From positions 2,108,001-2,172,000 of the forward strand of contig NZ_CP095397.1 of the NCBI RefSeq assembly GCF_023008545.1: 64,000 nucleotides of DNA, given 5' to 3'. The number at the start of each line of letters is the position of its first letter. Within the stretch, counting starts at the first letter, position 1. Below the pieces are notes generated by a model. The model was given only the letters and a program-made list of their open reading frames with translations. It ran no database searches and was not told where the DNA came from. Shown here piece by piece: positions 16,854-26,601 of this stretch. Source of the stretch: Natribaculum luteum. Its GTDB lineage: Archaea > Halobacteriota > Halobacteria > Halobacteriales > Natrialbaceae. The translations under genes were made by a program, and so were the position numbers.

Positions 16854-17801
16854 TCACGGGAACAACAGGTAGACGAACGCGCCGTACCCCACGACGAGGA
16901 TCGCGCCGTCGATGCGCGTCAATCGGTCGCCGGTGGCCATCATCGCGACCAGTCCGAGAGTGAACGCGACCATCGCGGGAAGTTCGAATCGAAGCGTGCT
17001 CGTGGAGATGGAGATGGGAGCGATCAGCGCGACGACGCCCAGTACCGCCAGAACGTTGTAGATGTTCGAGCCGACGACGTTGCCGACCGAAAACTCGGCG
17101 TGACCCCGAATCGCGCCGACGACCGACGCCGCGAGTTCCGGCAGCGAGGTGCCGAGTGCGAGGACGGTCAGCCCGATGAACAGGTCCGAAAAGCCCATCG
17201 CGGAGAGAACGCCGCGACCGCCGCTGATGAGCCAGCGCGACCCGAGCACGAGCGTGAGCAGTCCACCGATCACGAACACGACGTCGCGGGCAGCGATCCC
17301 CGCTCCAGCGTCGGGGTCGTCCACCGCTGGTGCGGGATCGGAACCGAGATAGTACAGCAAGTAGGCCGTAAACCCGGCGAGGACGAGCAGGAAGAGCAGT
17401 CCCTCGAGTCGGCCGATCCGGCCGTCCAGCCCGAGGATCGGCAACAACACCGCAGCGAGCACCATGAAGGGGACGTGTCTGCGCATCGTGGTGCCGCTGA
17501 TCGTCAGCGGACTGATCAGGGCCGACACGCCCAGGACGAGTCCGATGTTCGCGACGTTCGAGCCCACGATCGCGCCCAGTCCGATGTCCGTGGAGACCTC
17601 GAGTGCGCCGATGATCGAGACGAACAGTTCGGGTGCGGTCGTCGCGAGGGCGACGATCGTCACGCCGACGGTCGCCGCCCGGAGGCCGAGGCCGAGTGCG
17701 AGTCGTCTCGCACCGGCGACGAGCAACTCGGCACCGGCGTACAGCGCGACGACGCCGCCAACCAGCAGTAACAGATAGAGGGCGACTCCCTCGAGGAGCA
17801 T
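16854..17801 (-). CDS. Calcium/sodium exchanger (CaCA family)
   Basis: This 315-residue membrane protein has ten predicted helices in two inverted halves. Both alpha repeats are clear: ATTAPELFVSIIGALE with GAIVGSNVANIGLVLG in the first half, and ALGTSLPELAASVVGAIR with GNVVGSNIYNVLAVLG in the second. The paired Pro-Glu residues bind calcium and sodium in this family (structure known from a Methanocaldococcus homologue). It probably exports calcium in exchange for sodium. It is divergent from aroE with about 117 bases between start codons. Confidence 0.9.
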   Translation of the reverse strand: MLLEGVALYLLLLVGGVVALYAGAELLVAGARRLALGLGLRAATVGVTIVALATTAPELFVSIIGALEVSTDIGLGAIVGSNVANIGLVLGVSALISPLTISGTTMRRHVPFMVLAAVLLPILGLDGRIGRLEGLLFLLVLAGFTAYLLYYLGSDPAPAVDDPDAGAGIAARDVVFVIGGLLTLVLGSRWLISGGRGVLSAMGFSDLFIGLTVLALGTSLPELAASVVGAIRGHAEFSVGNVVGSNIYNVLAVLGVVALIAPISISTSTLRFELPAMVAFTLGLVAMMATGDRLTRIDGAILVVGYGAFVYLLFP

Positions 17802-17917
17802 GCGCGGGAGTACTCTCGAGGGTCGTATAAGCGGTGCGAAACGCGATCCGCCGCGTCCGCCGCTCGAAACGCTGCCGGAGTCGGACCGATTATGCCCCCG
17901 CCGACTCGAGTGCGAGT

Positions 17918-18721
17918 ATGCACGTCTTCGGTCTACTCGGCAATCCGGTAGGTCACTCGCTGTCGCCGCCGATGCACGAGGCGGCGTACGACGAACTCGG
18001 CCTCGACGCGCGGTACGTCACCTTCGAACCCGCCCCGGACGACCTCGAGTCGGCGATACGCGGTGCCAACGCGCTCGGAATTCGGGGGCTGAACGTGACG
18101 ATTCCGTTCAAGCAAGATACCCTCGCGTACGTCGAACCCGACGACCTGGCCTCACGGATCGGCGCGGTCAACACGATCGACTTCTCGGGTGAGGGGCCAC
18201 CGACGGGCCACAACACCGACGCTGCCGGCGCGGTTCGGGCGCTCGAGCGCGGCGACGCCGACCTCGAGGGAGCGACGGCCGTCGTCGTCGGCGCGGGCGG
18301 TGCGGGTCGCGCGATCGCCTTCGGTCTCGCCGACGTGGGTGCGACCGTCGCGATCGTAAACCGGACCAAATCGCGCGCATACGACCTCGCGACGGCGGTT
18401 CCGGACGCGTCGGGCCACGGTCTCGAGTCGCTCCCGGACCTGCTTTCCGACGCCGACGTCCTCGTGAACGCGACCAGCGTCGGGATGGAAGAGGACGTCT
18501 CGCCGGTCCCGGCCGAGGCGTTACACGCCGACCTGACGGTGCTCGACGCGGTCTACAGCCCGCTCGAGACGCGTTTGCTTCGCGAGGCGAGCGAGCGAGG
18601 GGCGACGACGGTCGACGGCGCGTGGATGCTCCTCTACCAGGGCGTCGAGGCGTTCGAGCGGTGGACGGGCGAATCCGCGCCCATCGAGGTGATGAACGGC
18701 GCGTTGCGGTCGAGACTGTAG
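17918..18721 (+). CDS. aroE: Shikimate dehydrogenase
   Basis: This 267-residue enzyme reduces 3-dehydroshikimate with NADPH in aromatic amino acid and folate precursor synthesis. The N-terminal substrate motif [17 protein letters not shown] with the Ser-x-Ser pair, the catalytic lysine in NVTIPFK, the Asn-Thr-Asp motif GHNTDAAGA and the nucleotide loop [14 protein letters not shown] followed by NRTKSRA are all intact. The ATG at 17918 gives the conserved start [10 protein letters not shown]. The pab operon for another chorismate branch lies less than 1 kb downstream. Confidence 0.95.
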   Translation: MHVFGLLGNPVGHSLSPPMHEAAYDELGLDARYVTFEPAPDDLESAIRGANALGIRGLNVTIPFKQDTLAYVEPDDLASRIGAVNTIDFSGEGPPTGHNTDAAGAVRALERGDADLEGATAVVVGAGGAGRAIAFGLADVGATVAIVNRTKSRAYDLATAVPDASGHGLESLPDLLSDADVLVNATSVGMEEDVSPVPAEALHADLTVLDAVYSPLETRLLREASERGATTVDGAWMLLYQGVEAFERWTGESAPIEVMNGALRSRL

Positions 18722-18796
18722 CCCGATAGACTGTTCGAGTAGCGTTACTGCCACGATCAAACGACTTTAAGTGTGACAACCCTCTACGTCGAGGTA

Positions 18797-19513
18797 ATGG
18801 CGATCCTCCAAAAACTGAAGTCGCTGCTGGGGCTCGGCGACTCGCAGTCGGACCATCGGCGAGAGCGGGACGTGGGCGTGACCGTCGAACACGAGAGCGG
18901 CCAATCTGACGAGACGGTCGACTCGAGTCGACCCGTCTCGTCGCCGTCCGACGAGAACGCCGTCGACTTCTCGACCACGAGTACTCCCGAGTCGGAATCT
19001 GAACCGGCCGAGAGTCAGGTGGAAGAAGCAGAGTCGACCGAACCCGACGTGGAACCGGAGTCCGAGCCCGAGTCGGAACCCGAACCAGAACCGGAATCCG
19101 AATCCGAGCCCGAACCGGAGCCCGAACTGGAATCGGAGTCGGAACCGGAACCCGAACCGAAATCCGAGTCCGAGTCGGAGCCAGAACCCGAACCCGAACT
19201 GGAATCGGAGTCGGAACCGGAACCAGAATCGGAACCCGAACTGAAATCCGAGTCCGAGTCGGAGCCAGAACCCGAATCCGAACTCGAATCCGAGCCGGAA
19301 CCCGAATCCGGGTCCGAACCGGAGTCCGAACTGAATCCGGAACCGGTCGACGAGATCAAGGGCATCGGTCCGGCCTACGCCGACCGCCTCGCCGGTGCCG
19401 GCGTCGAAACCGTCGGCGAACTCGCGGCTGCAGACGCGGCCGAACTCGCCGAACAGACCGACATCTCGGAGACGCGTATCCAGGGCTGGATCGATCGAGC
19501 GGAAGTCCGCTAG
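18797..19513 (+). CDS. Helix-hairpin-helix protein with long acidic Ser/Pro-Glu repeat
   Basis: A 238-residue protein in three parts: a short amphipathic start ([16 protein letters not shown]), a low-complexity stretch of about 110 residues made of SE, PE and LE dipeptides, and a C-terminal helix-hairpin-helix domain ([20 protein letters not shown] then [20 protein letters not shown]). The C-terminal domain resembles the HHH_5 type that binds DNA or mediates contacts. The repeat shows long imperfect DNA repeats of 72-84 bases, suggesting copy-number change. Function unknown. Confidence 0.8.
   Translation: MAILQKLKSLLGLGDSQSDHRRERDVGVTVEHESGQSDETVDSSRPVSSPSDENAVDFSTTSTPESESEPAESQVEEAESTEPDVEPESEPESEPEPEPESESEPEPEPELESESEPEPEPKSESESEPEPEPELESESEPEPESEPELKSESESEPEPESELESEPEPESGSEPESELNPEPVDEIKGIGPAYADRLAGAGVETVGELAAADAAELAEQTDISETRIQGWIDRAEVR
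18980..19340 (+). repeat. Imperfect tandem Ser/Pro-Glu coding repeat
   Basis: The stretch is built from six-base units GAATCG, GAACCG and similar. Blocks recur at longer spacing: GAACTGGAATCGGAGTCGGA occurs at 19124 and 19196 (offset 72), and AAATCCGAGTCCGAGTCGGA at 19160 and 19244 (offset 84). The frame stays open throughout, so changes in number would alter only protein length. Confidence 0.8.
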
Positions 19514-19609
19514 CGGGGGCAGACTCGAGTCGGCAGTACAGACGCTCGTTTTCCCGGTGAGATCGAACGAACCGCAAGACGGTTACGCGACCCCCGCCAG
19601 GTTCTCGGC

Positions 19610-21283
19610 ATGACCGAGCCGTACGTCGTCACGACGGCCGACTCGTTCCGCTCGGCCGTCGCCGACGCTCCCGGTGGTTACGAACCGGGAGATGGAACCC
19701 GAGCCCCGCCCGAGCGGGGCGTCGAAACCGTCCGCGTCCCCGTCGAAGTTCGCGTCCGGGTCGACGACCCCTTTCTCGCCTACCGTCGCGCCCGGGGCGG
19801 AGCCGACGCCGACGGCGCCTTCCTCGAGACGACCGGCGGACAGCCTGGCTGGGGCTACTTCGGCGTCGATCCCGTCGACCGACTCACCGTCGGCCCGGAC
19901 GCCGTCGCTCGAGCGAGCGACGACCGCTCCCCGACGCTTGCAGCACTCGAAGGACTGCTCGAGGGCGACGCGCTCTCCCGTGGCGACTGTTCGATACCCT
20001 ACCCCTGTGGTGCGATCGGCTGGCTCTCCTACGACGTCGCCCGCGAACTCGAGGAGCTACCCGAGTCGGCCGTCGACGACCGCCGGTTGCCGCGACTCGA
20101 GGTCGCCGTCTACGATCGGCTCGCGGCGTGGGAGGAACCGACCGACACGATCAATCAGAACTCGAGAAGTTCCGAAGACGGCGAGACGACGCTGCGAATC
20201 GCGGCCTGTCCGCGCGTCGGTGACGACCCGGACGCGGCGTACGAACGGGGTCGCGAGCGGGCGCTCGATCTCGCCCGCCGCACCCTCGACGGGGAGCCGT
20301 CGATAGACGACCCGCCCGTTTCAGCGCCGGCGGTCACGTTCGAGAGCGACTGCGGTCGCGAGGCGTTCGCCGACCGCGTCCGCCGGGTCAAGGCGTACGT
20401 CCGCGACGGGGACACCTTCCAGGCGAACGTCTCCCAGAGACTCGTCGCGCCGGCGGCCGTCAACCCGGTCGCCGCCTACGACGCGCTTCGCCGGGTGAAC
20501 CCCGCGCCCTACTCCTGTCTGCTCGAGTTTCGCGCCGCGGAACTCGTGAGCGCGAGCCCCGAACTCCTGCTCGAGCGCGCGCCGCCACGCCCCTCGAAAG
20601 ACTCGAGCGGGCGGCGTCAGCGAGAGCACGACGGCGACTTCATCCGGACCGAACCGATCGCCGGCACCCGGCCACGCGGGGAGACTGCAGCCGAGGACGA
20701 CCGCCTCGAGGCCGACCTGCTTGGTGACGAGAAGGAACGAGCCGAGCACGCGATGCTGGTCGATCTCGAGCGAAACGACCTCGGGAAGGTGTGTGCCTAC
20801 GGCAGCGTCGCAGTCGACGAGTACCGACGGGTCGACCGCTACGCCGAAGTCATGCATCTGGTCTCGAACGTGACCGGTCGGCTTCGCGAGGGTGCGACGC
20901 TCGCCGACGCCATCGCCGCCGTCTTCCCTGGCGGGACGATCACCGGCGCACCGAAGCCCCGGACGATGGTGATTATCGACGAACTCGAGGCCACGCGGCG
21001 AGGGCCGTACACCGGCAGCGTAGGGATCTTCGGGTTCGACGGTCGGGCGACCCTGAACATCGTGATCCGGACGCTCGTCCGCTACGGCAACGAGTACCAC
21101 CTGCGGGTCGGTGCGGGGATCGTCCACGACTCCGATCCGTACCGCGAGTACGACGAGACGCTCGACAAGGCGCGGGCGCTGATTACGGCGGTCGACGACG
21201 CCCTCGGCGACCGGGCGGAGATGGCACTCGAGGCCGACGGCAGGCCGGCAGCCGGTAGACGTGGTGGTGATACCGATGGCTGA
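19610..21283 (+). CDS. pabB: Aminodeoxychorismate synthase, component I
   Basis: The protein, 557 residues, is a chorismate-binding enzyme. The C-terminal catalytic block is complete: [13 protein letters not shown], the PELLLER region, the IAGTRPRG loop, [11 protein letters not shown], and [14 protein letters not shown]. It joins ammonia to chorismate. Anthranilate synthase (TrpE) is closely related, but the overlapping partner genes, in particular the class IV lyase at 21977, point to p-aminobenzoate for folate rather than tryptophan. The N-terminal 120 residues contain an extended acidic loop. It overlaps pabA by eight bases. Confidence 0.85.
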   Translation: MTEPYVVTTADSFRSAVADAPGGYEPGDGTRAPPERGVETVRVPVEVRVRVDDPFLAYRRARGGADADGAFLETTGGQPGWGYFGVDPVDRLTVGPDAVARASDDRSPTLAALEGLLEGDALSRGDCSIPYPCGAIGWLSYDVARELEELPESAVDDRRLPRLEVAVYDRLAAWEEPTDTINQNSRSSEDGETTLRIAACPRVGDDPDAAYERGRERALDLARRTLDGEPSIDDPPVSAPAVTFESDCGREAFADRVRRVKAYVRDGDTFQANVSQRLVAPAAVNPVAAYDALRRVNPAPYSCLLEFRAAELVSASPELLLERAPPRPSKDSSGRRQREHDGDFIRTEPIAGTRPRGETAAEDDRLEADLLGDEKERAEHAMLVDLERNDLGKVCAYGSVAVDEYRRVDRYAEVMHLVSNVTGRLREGATLADAIAAVFPGGTITGAPKPRTMVIIDELEATRRGPYTGSVGIFGFDGRATLNIVIRTLVRYGNEYHLRVGAGIVHDSDPYREYDETLDKARALITAVDDALGDRAEMALEADGRPAAGRRGGDTDG

Positions 21284-21980
21284 CCCTCGCATCCTCGTGA
21301 TCGACAACTACGACTCGTTCGTCTACAACCTCGTCCAGTACGTGGCCGAAGCCATCGCTTCGGCAGGCCCTGCGTCGTCGCGGAACGTGGGTGAGGTAAC
21401 CGACGAGGTGGTGGTCCGTCGCAACGACGAGATCGACCTCGAGGAAGTACACGACCTCGATCCGACGGGAATCGTCGTCTCGCCCGGCCCCGGAACGCCG
21501 GCGGACGCCGGCGTCTCGATCCCACTGTTCGCCGAGACCGACTACCCCATCTTAGGTGTCTGTCTCGGCCACCAGGCGCTGTGTGCCGCCCACGGCGCGC
21601 CCGTCGTCCACGCACCCGAGGTCGTCCACGGCAAGCCCTCCGTCGTCACCCACGACGGCGACGGAATCTTCACTGGACTGCCCGACAGGTTCCATGTCGG
21701 ACGCTACCACTCGCTGGCCGTCGAACGGGCGGATCTGCCCGACTGCCTGCTCGAGACGGCCCAGACCGCAGACGAGAGCGAGGTGCTGATGGCGGTCCGC
21801 CACCGCGAGAAACCCCACGTCGGAGTTCAGTTCCACCCCGAGAGCATCCTCACGCGCGAGGTCGACGCCGGTACGGCCGACGACGTGAGGAGCGGCGAGT
21901 CGATCACGCTCGAGGTCGGCAAGCGGCTGGTCGAAAACTTCTGTGCACTCGCAGCCGAACGCGCCGGTGAGCGTCGATGA
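21276..21980 (+). CDS. pabA: Aminodeoxychorismate synthase, glutamine amidotransferase component
   Basis: A 234-residue class I glutamine amidotransferase. The nucleophile elbow GVCLGHQAL carries the catalytic cysteine, and the His-Glu pair is in [10 protein letters not shown]. It releases ammonia from glutamine and passes it to PabB. There is a small insertion near residues 25-40 relative to bacterial PabA. The ATG at 21276 is inside the end of pabB, and the stop overlaps the pabC start (ATGA), which indicates translational coupling of all three genes. Confidence 0.87.
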   Translation: MADPRILVIDNYDSFVYNLVQYVAEAIASAGPASSRNVGEVTDEVVVRRNDEIDLEEVHDLDPTGIVVSPGPGTPADAGVSIPLFAETDYPILGVCLGHQALCAAHGAPVVHAPEVVHGKPSVVTHDGDGIFTGLPDRFHVGRYHSLAVERADLPDCLLETAQTADESEVLMAVRHREKPHVGVQFHPESILTREVDAGTADDVRSGESITLEVGKRLVENFCALAAERAGERR

Positions 21981-22843
21981 GCGACGAGCACATCTATCAC
22001 GTAAACGGTGACCTCGTCCCGGCTAGCGAGGCGACGGTGTCCGTCGCCGACCGCGGCTTCCGGTACGGCGACGGCGCGTTCGAGACCGTACGCGTCTACG
22101 GCGGGACGGTGTTCGAGTGGGACGCACACGCCGACCGCCTCGAGCGCACCTGCGAGGCGCTCTCCCTCGAGCATGGCCTCTCGCGGGCGGATCTCCGAGC
22201 GCGAATCGACGAGACGCTCGCGGCGAACGACCTCGAGGACGCCTCGGCGCGGCTCTCGATTACGCGTGGCGTCCAGCCAGGGAAGCTTACCCCCCGTCCC
22301 GAGGTCGACCCGACGGTCGTCGTCTCCGTCGACCCGCTCCCGCGTGGCGGCCTCGAGGGCGACCCCGTCTGGGATGGGCCGGCAACGCTCCAGACGGTTC
22401 GGACACGCCGTGTCCCCGACGAGGCAATCCCGTCGACGGCGAAGACGCACAACTATCTCAACGGGATTCTCGCCCGTCAGGAGCTGTACGACGCCGACGA
22501 GGCGCTGATCCGCGACCTCGAGGGCTACGTCGCGGAAGGGGCGACGAGCAACGTCTTTTTCGTCGCCGACGACGGACTCCACACACCGACGACCGACGGC
22601 CCCGTGCTCCCGGGAGTTACCAGACGCGTCGTCCTCGAGCTGGCGGCAGAGGCCGGGATTCCGACCCACGAGAAGTGGTACGAGCCGGCCGAGGTTCGCG
22701 AGGCCGAGGAGGTATTTCTCACGAACTCCTCGTGGGAGATTCGCCCCGTCGAGTCGGTCGACGGCATCGACGTCGGCGACGGACCGGTGACGGACCTCCT
22801 CGCCCGACTGTTCGACAAACGCGTCGAGAACGAGCACTACTAG
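21977..22843 (+). CDS. pabC: 4-amino-4-deoxychorismate lyase
   Basis: A 288-residue fold-type IV pyridoxal-phosphate enzyme. The PLP lysine is in PSTAKTHNYLNGILAR, preceded by the ADRGFRYGDGAFET start typical of the family, and EGATSNVFFV forms the cofactor-binding loop. Branched-chain and D-amino-acid aminotransferases share the fold; the operon with pabB and pabA favours lyase activity giving p-aminobenzoate and pyruvate. Its stop overlaps that of the convergent saccharopine-dehydrogenase-like gene. Confidence 0.85.
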   Translation: MSDEHIYHVNGDLVPASEATVSVADRGFRYGDGAFETVRVYGGTVFEWDAHADRLERTCEALSLEHGLSRADLRARIDETLAANDLEDASARLSITRGVQPGKLTPRPEVDPTVVVSVDPLPRGGLEGDPVWDGPATLQTVRTRRVPDEAIPSTAKTHNYLNGILARQELYDADEALIRDLEGYVAEGATSNVFFVADDGLHTPTTDGPVLPGVTRRVVLELAAEAGIPTHEKWYEPAEVREAEEVFLTNSSWEIRPVESVDGIDVGDGPVTDLLARLFDKRVENEHY

Positions 22844-23898
22844 ACCTGCGTCGGCGACGGGAGCAGTTCGCGCTCGACCCCCTCGAGGTCGAGGACGAAC
22901 TCGTGACCGAAGGCGGTCGACGGCGTCTGATAGCCGTCGGGGGCGTCCCCCTCGAGCACGCGCTTGGCCGAACTGACGGCGGCGTCGGCCGTCAGCGCGT
23001 ACGTGTTCGGTGTCCACAGGCGTGCGCGCTCGGTTCGGTCGCCGTCGGTCACCTCGACCTGGACGACCGCCTCGCCGCGTTCCCGTTCGGCCGCGTCGGG
23101 ACCGTCGACGGCGGTTTCGACGACCCGCTCGAGACCCTGTCTGATCGGCCAGCTACCCAGCAGCGACTCGAGAGACCGTCCGGCCTTCATCGCGCGGATC
23201 ACGGGATTCGGCAGGTCGACGTAGACGGCGACGTGCTCGACGCCGGTGCTGTGGGCGGCCGTCACGACGTCGCCGAGCGGGACCGTGACGGTCGTCGTCG
23301 GCCCGCGTCCGAAGTCGAACGTTCGAGTGTCGTAGGCCGTCGGCACGCGGATGAGTCGTCCGTTTCGGCGGACGACGCCACCGCTTCCGAGGTTTCTGAC
23401 GGTCGTCACCAGCGTTCCACGTGAGAGCGATCCCCAGTTCGCGATCCCGACCGCGAGGTCGTCCGCCGACGGGAGCCGTTCGTGGAGGTACGTCGCCAGG
23501 CAGTCCGAGGGGACGACGTCGAACCCGACGCCTGGAAGGAGCGTCACGTCCGCTCGTTCAGCCCGTCCACCCAGTCTGGCGAGTCGCTCGAACACCGCTA
23601 CCTCGCCCGTGACGTCGAGGTAGTCCGTCCCGGTCTCGAGACACGCCTCGACCAGCGGATCGCAGGTGTCGACGAACGGCCCGGCGCAGTTGCAGACGGC
23701 CGCGAAGCCGTCGAGGTGTGCGGTGACGTCCGACTCGAGGTCGAAGGCCCGTCCCTCGACGCCGAGGTCATCGGCCAGGGCTGCGACCCGCTCTGCGTCG
23801 CGGCCGGCGACGACGGGAGCCCCTCCCCGTGAGACGGCTTCGCGAGCGATCAACCGACCCGTGTACCCGTACGAACCGTAGATGAGGAGGTCGTCCAT
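22840..23898 (-). CDS. Saccharopine dehydrogenase-like NAD(P)-binding protein
   Basis: This protein of 352 residues begins MDDLLIYGSYGYTGRLIARE, a Rossmann motif with the variant G-S-Y-G-Y-T-G found in the saccharopine dehydrogenase/trans-acting enoyl reductase group. The segments CNCAGPFVDTCDPLVEACLE and TDYLDVTGEVAVFE are also typical. Members in mycobacteria act in lipid synthesis; haloarchaeal ones may reduce an isoprenoid or other lipid, but this is an inference. The start at 23898 is the only ATG in front of the Rossmann strand. It converges with pabC, overlapping by four bases. Confidence 0.8.
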   Translation of the reverse strand: MDDLLIYGSYGYTGRLIAREAVSRGGAPVVAGRDAERVAALADDLGVEGRAFDLESDVTAHLDGFAAVCNCAGPFVDTCDPLVEACLETGTDYLDVTGEVAVFERLARLGGRAERADVTLLPGVGFDVVPSDCLATYLHERLPSADDLAVGIANWGSLSRGTLVTTVRNLGSGGVVRRNGRLIRVPTAYDTRTFDFGRGPTTTVTVPLGDVVTAAHSTGVEHVAVYVDLPNPVIRAMKAGRSLESLLGSWPIRQGLERVVETAVDGPDAAERERGEAVVQVEVTDGDRTERARLWTPNTYALTADAAVSSAKRVLEGDAPDGYQTPSTAFGHEFVLDLEGVERELLPSPTQV

Positions 23899-23994
23899 GC
23901 CGGGCGTTCCGCGGGCGAGACGGTAAAGCCCTCGCCAGCCTGGTACGAACCGATATCCGACGGTATAAGTTCGATCGGCCGATATCCGCCGACG

Positions 23995-24411
23995 ATGGAC
24001 GACGATCGGATCACCGACCTCGAGGCGGTCCCCGACGACACCACGCACCTCTTTAGAGTTCGAGACGACGAGACCGACGAGGTGAGAGAAGCGATTCTCG
24101 TGCGACAGAACGGCGACGTCGCTGGGTGGCTCAACTACTGCCAGCACTTCACCCACATCCACCTCGACAAGGGGTCCGGCGCACCGATGCGCAACGGCGA
24201 GATCGTCTGCGAGAACCACGGCGCGTACTTCGAATCCGACACGGGACTGTGTACCTACGGCCCCTGCGAGGGCGCGTACCTGCCCGACGTCGAGGTGACA
24301 GTCGACGACGGCGAGGTGTATCTGACCGACGACGACTACGAGTTCGTCGGTCCTGGACCCATCGAGAAAGACGACCTCGACCGGGTGTCGAAGTCGAACG
24401 TCGAATTCTAG
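23995..24411 (+). CDS. Rieske [2Fe-2S] protein
   Basis: A 138-residue soluble protein with a Rieske cluster site: Cys49-x-His51 and Cys72-x2-His75, followed by the expected GLCTYGPCEGAYLPDVEVTV closing region. There is no signal peptide or membrane anchor, so it is an electron carrier or a small subunit of an oxygenase or nitrite-reductase-like enzyme in the cytoplasm. No oxygenase alpha subunit lies nearby. Its end overlaps the convergent DUF7344-type gene by four bases. Confidence 0.88.
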   Translation: MDDDRITDLEAVPDDTTHLFRVRDDETDEVREAILVRQNGDVAGWLNYCQHFTHIHLDKGSGAPMRNGEIVCENHGAYFESDTGLCTYGPCEGAYLPDVEVTVDDGEVYLTDDDYEFVGPGPIEKDDLDRVSKSNVEF

Positions 24412-24764
24412 TAACCGGGAGCGACCAGGTCTCGCTCCTGTTCGTACTCGAGCAGGCCGGCGTCGACCAGTCGTGGCAGGTGGTCGTGATAGAGCGAGAT
24501 GTACACTTCCTTGACCTGCTCCGGCGAGAGGTCGACGATCGATCGACCGGTCTCTCGCTGTGCGACTTCCTCTGCGACGTCTGGCAGCGTGAGCGCCTCG
24601 TCGTGGGCCCTGACGACCTCGATCAACAGTCGGCGACGACGATCCGCGAGGAGCCGAAACGCTGCGTCGACTGCTTCAGGGGGGAGGTCTTCGCACTCGA
24701 GGCGATCGAGTACCGTCAGCGCGACGTCGGCACAGTCGCCATCTCGGTCGGAGGTGTCCGTCAT
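24408..24764 (-). CDS. DUF7344-type winged-helix regulator
   Basis: This protein of 118 residues has a helical N-terminal segment, then AAFRLLADRRRRLLIEVVRA and YISLYHDHLPRLVDAGLLEYE, the haloarchaeal ArsR-like winged helix I recall as DUF7344. Such proteins are probably transcription regulators; none has a known ligand that I can state. Its promoter would be in the 222-base spacer to the next gene on the same strand. Confidence 0.8.
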   Translation of the reverse strand: MTDTSDRDGDCADVALTVLDRLECEDLPPEAVDAAFRLLADRRRRLLIEVVRAHDEALTLPDVAEEVAQRETGRSIVDLSPEQVKEVYISLYHDHLPRLVDAGLLEYEQERDLVAPGY

Positions 24765-24986
24765 TCGTTTACCAGCAGTCTCGAACGTACAGACGGAGGC
24801 GGAAAGCGACTGCGATCGATCGCCAGCGGATCGAGAGCGGCCGCGGGTCCGTCTGTACGCCCGATGATTCCTACGCAGTACTAGCCGACCCCGTAAATAG
24901 GCGTGTCGAAACGCGACCTACTGCCCTGCGGTGGATCGTCGGTTCGGCGGTCGAGCGCGGTCGGTTCGGCGATCGAACGACGCCCG

Positions 24987-25277
24987 CTACTCGATCGTGA
25001 ACGTCGGTTCGTCGACCGACTCGCTCTTGCACTCCGGGCAGCGAGACGGCCGGTTGAGCAGATCGTCGAAATCGTCGAATCCACACTCCCGACACGACGG
25101 CGGCGCGACGAGCAACTGCTCTCCGTTCCCCTCGACGGAGTGGGCGACGTGCTCGACGTGTCTCATCGCGGCCTCGGGCGTAAGGTCGAACGTCGCCGCC
25201 AGCGCGCTCGGCGTCGCGGGTTCGTCGGAGAGAAACTCGCGTATTCGGCGCCGCGTCGTTCGGTCTGCCTCGCGCAT
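24987..25277 (-). CDS. Predicted transcriptional regulator with HTH and zinc ribbon
   Basis: The 96-residue protein begins with a helix-turn-helix (RRIREFLSDEPATPSALAAT) and ends with a zinc ribbon using Cys62, Cys65, Cys80 and Cys83. This matches the archaeal COG3357 group. The ATG at 25277 starts the conserved MREADRTTRRRIREF. It is divergent from the sugar nucleotidyltransferase gene at 25481, with an inverted-repeat operator between them. Confidence 0.8.
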   Translation of the reverse strand: MREADRTTRRRIREFLSDEPATPSALAATFDLTPEAAMRHVEHVAHSVEGNGEQLLVAPPSCRECGFDDFDDLLNRPSRCPECKSESVDEPTFTIE

Positions 25278-25425
25278 ACCCGGAGGTGACGGGCCGTGCC
25301 GACATACGTCTTCTCCCCGACGCCCGATGCGGTTACGGGTCGCCGGCGACTCGAGTCGTCCATGGCCGCCACCGCGGACGAATTTCCGGGGAAGGCCACC
25401 GCACTCGGGGCGACTCTGCACCCTA

Positions 25426-25441
25426 TTTAGGACGCCCTAAA
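25426..25441. promoter_or_regulatory. Perfect 16-bp inverted repeat, DtxR/MntR-type operator candidate
   Basis: The sequence TTTAGGACGCCCTAAA is a perfect six-base inverted repeat with a four-base spacer. It has the same geometry as the repeat at 34005 ahead of the metal ABC transporter. It partly overlaps a CTATTTAG TATA-like box about 52 bases before the nucleotidyltransferase start, so it could act as a repressor site. Confidence 0.5.
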
Positions 25442-25480
25442 ACCGTAACTACTTACCCCGTGACGGTGAATCCATCCGTC

Positions 25481-26452
25481 ATGAAAGCCGTCGTTCTTGC
25501 TGGCGGGTACGCGACTCGGATGTGGCCGATCACGAAACATCGGCCGAAGATGTTCCTCCCGATCGGCGAGTCGACCGTCGTCGATCGCATCTTCGCCGAA
25601 CTCGAGGCCGACGACCGGATCGAGGAGGTCTACGTCAGCACCAACGAGCGGTTCGCCGCGGACTTCGAGGCCCACCTCGCAGACAGCGAGTTCGAAAAAC
25701 CACAGCTCTCGATCGAGGAGACGACCGAAGAAGACGAGAAGTTCGGCGTCGTCGGCGCACTCGCCCAGCTGGTCGACCGCGAGGGCGTCGACGACGACCT
25801 GCTGGTCATCGCGGGTGACAACCTGATCAGTTTCGACGTCGCTGACTTTCTCGACTACTTCGGGCAAAAAGACGCGCCGACGCTCGCCGCCTACGACGTC
25901 GGCTCTCGCGAGAAGGCCAAGTCCTACGGCCTGGTCGAACTCGAGGACGACCGCGTCGTCGACTTCCAGGAGAAACCCGAGGATCCAAAGAGCACCCTCG
26001 TCTCCATCGCCTGCTATGCTTTCCCCCGCGAGTCGCTCTCGCTGCTCTCGACGTACCTCGAAGAGGACAACAACCCCGACGAGCCCGGCTGGTTCGTCCA
26101 GTGGCTCCAGGAACGCGAGCCGACCTACGCGTTCTGTTTCGAGGGGGCGTGGTTCGACATCGGCACCCCCGAAAGCTACCTCGACGCCGTCGGCTGGCAC
26201 CTCGATGGCGACTCACTCGTCGCCGAGAGCGCGACCCTCGAGAACGCGACCGTTGGCGAGAACGTCCACGTGATGGACGGCGCGACGCTCGAGGACACCC
26301 ACGTCGACTACTCAATCATCTTCCCCGACGCGACGGTCAAAAGTGCCGACATCCGCCGGTCGATCATCGACGAGAACACCCACCTCGAGGACCTCGACCT
26401 GGCTGGGGCGCTCATCGGGGCTCACACCACGATCAACGGCTCGTCGGACTGA
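25481..26452 (+). CDS. Sugar nucleotidyltransferase (glucose-1-phosphate thymidylyltransferase-like)
   Basis: A 323-residue enzyme with the nucleotide-binding signature AVVLAGGYATRMWPITKHRPK, the metal site VIAGDNLISFD and the catalytic-loop sequence FQEKPEDPKST. The C terminus holds left-handed beta-helix-like hexapeptides (SATLENATVGENVHVMDGA). It activates a sugar 1-phosphate to a nucleotide sugar for surface glycans; dTDP-glucose, UDP-glucose and UDP-GlcNAc are all possible products. The start at 25481 fits the conserved MKAVVLAGG. Its stop TGA opens repeat copy F. Confidence 0.87.
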   Translation: MKAVVLAGGYATRMWPITKHRPKMFLPIGESTVVDRIFAELEADDRIEEVYVSTNERFAADFEAHLADSEFEKPQLSIEETTEEDEKFGVVGALAQLVDREGVDDDLLVIAGDNLISFDVADFLDYFGQKDAPTLAAYDVGSREKAKSYGLVELEDDRVVDFQEKPEDPKSTLVSIACYAFPRESLSLLSTYLEEDNNPDEPGWFVQWLQEREPTYAFCFEGAWFDIGTPESYLDAVGWHLDGDSLVAESATLENATVGENVHVMDGATLEDTHVDYSIIFPDATVKSADIRRSIIDENTHLEDLDLAGALIGAHTTINGSSD

Positions 26453-26533
26453 TACGGTCTGCTGTAACTGTGTACCGGAGCAACCGCAAGACGGTTCGCG
26501 GTTGCCCCGGTAACGACTTACAGCGGTCCGTAT
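26450..26533 (+). repeat. 84-bp stop-codon-linked palindromic repeat, copy F
   Basis: Starts TGATACGGTCTGCTGTAAC at the stop of the nucleotidyltransferase gene and ends CAGCGGTCCGTAT. The inner stem TACCGGAGCAACCGC pairs with GCGGTTGCCCCGGTA at 14 of 15 positions, using different bases from copies A, B and H. Confidence 0.85.
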
Positions 26534-26601
26534 GAGTTGACGTGGCGGTCGTCCCGCTTTCCCGTCGACTGTCGTCGACACACCTATGGGTATTGCCTGT
26601 G

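Noticed and set aside
18980-19340. A repeat array that could be mistaken for a CRISPR
   Set aside because: Units are six bases, coding and in frame; there are no unique spacers and no cas genes.
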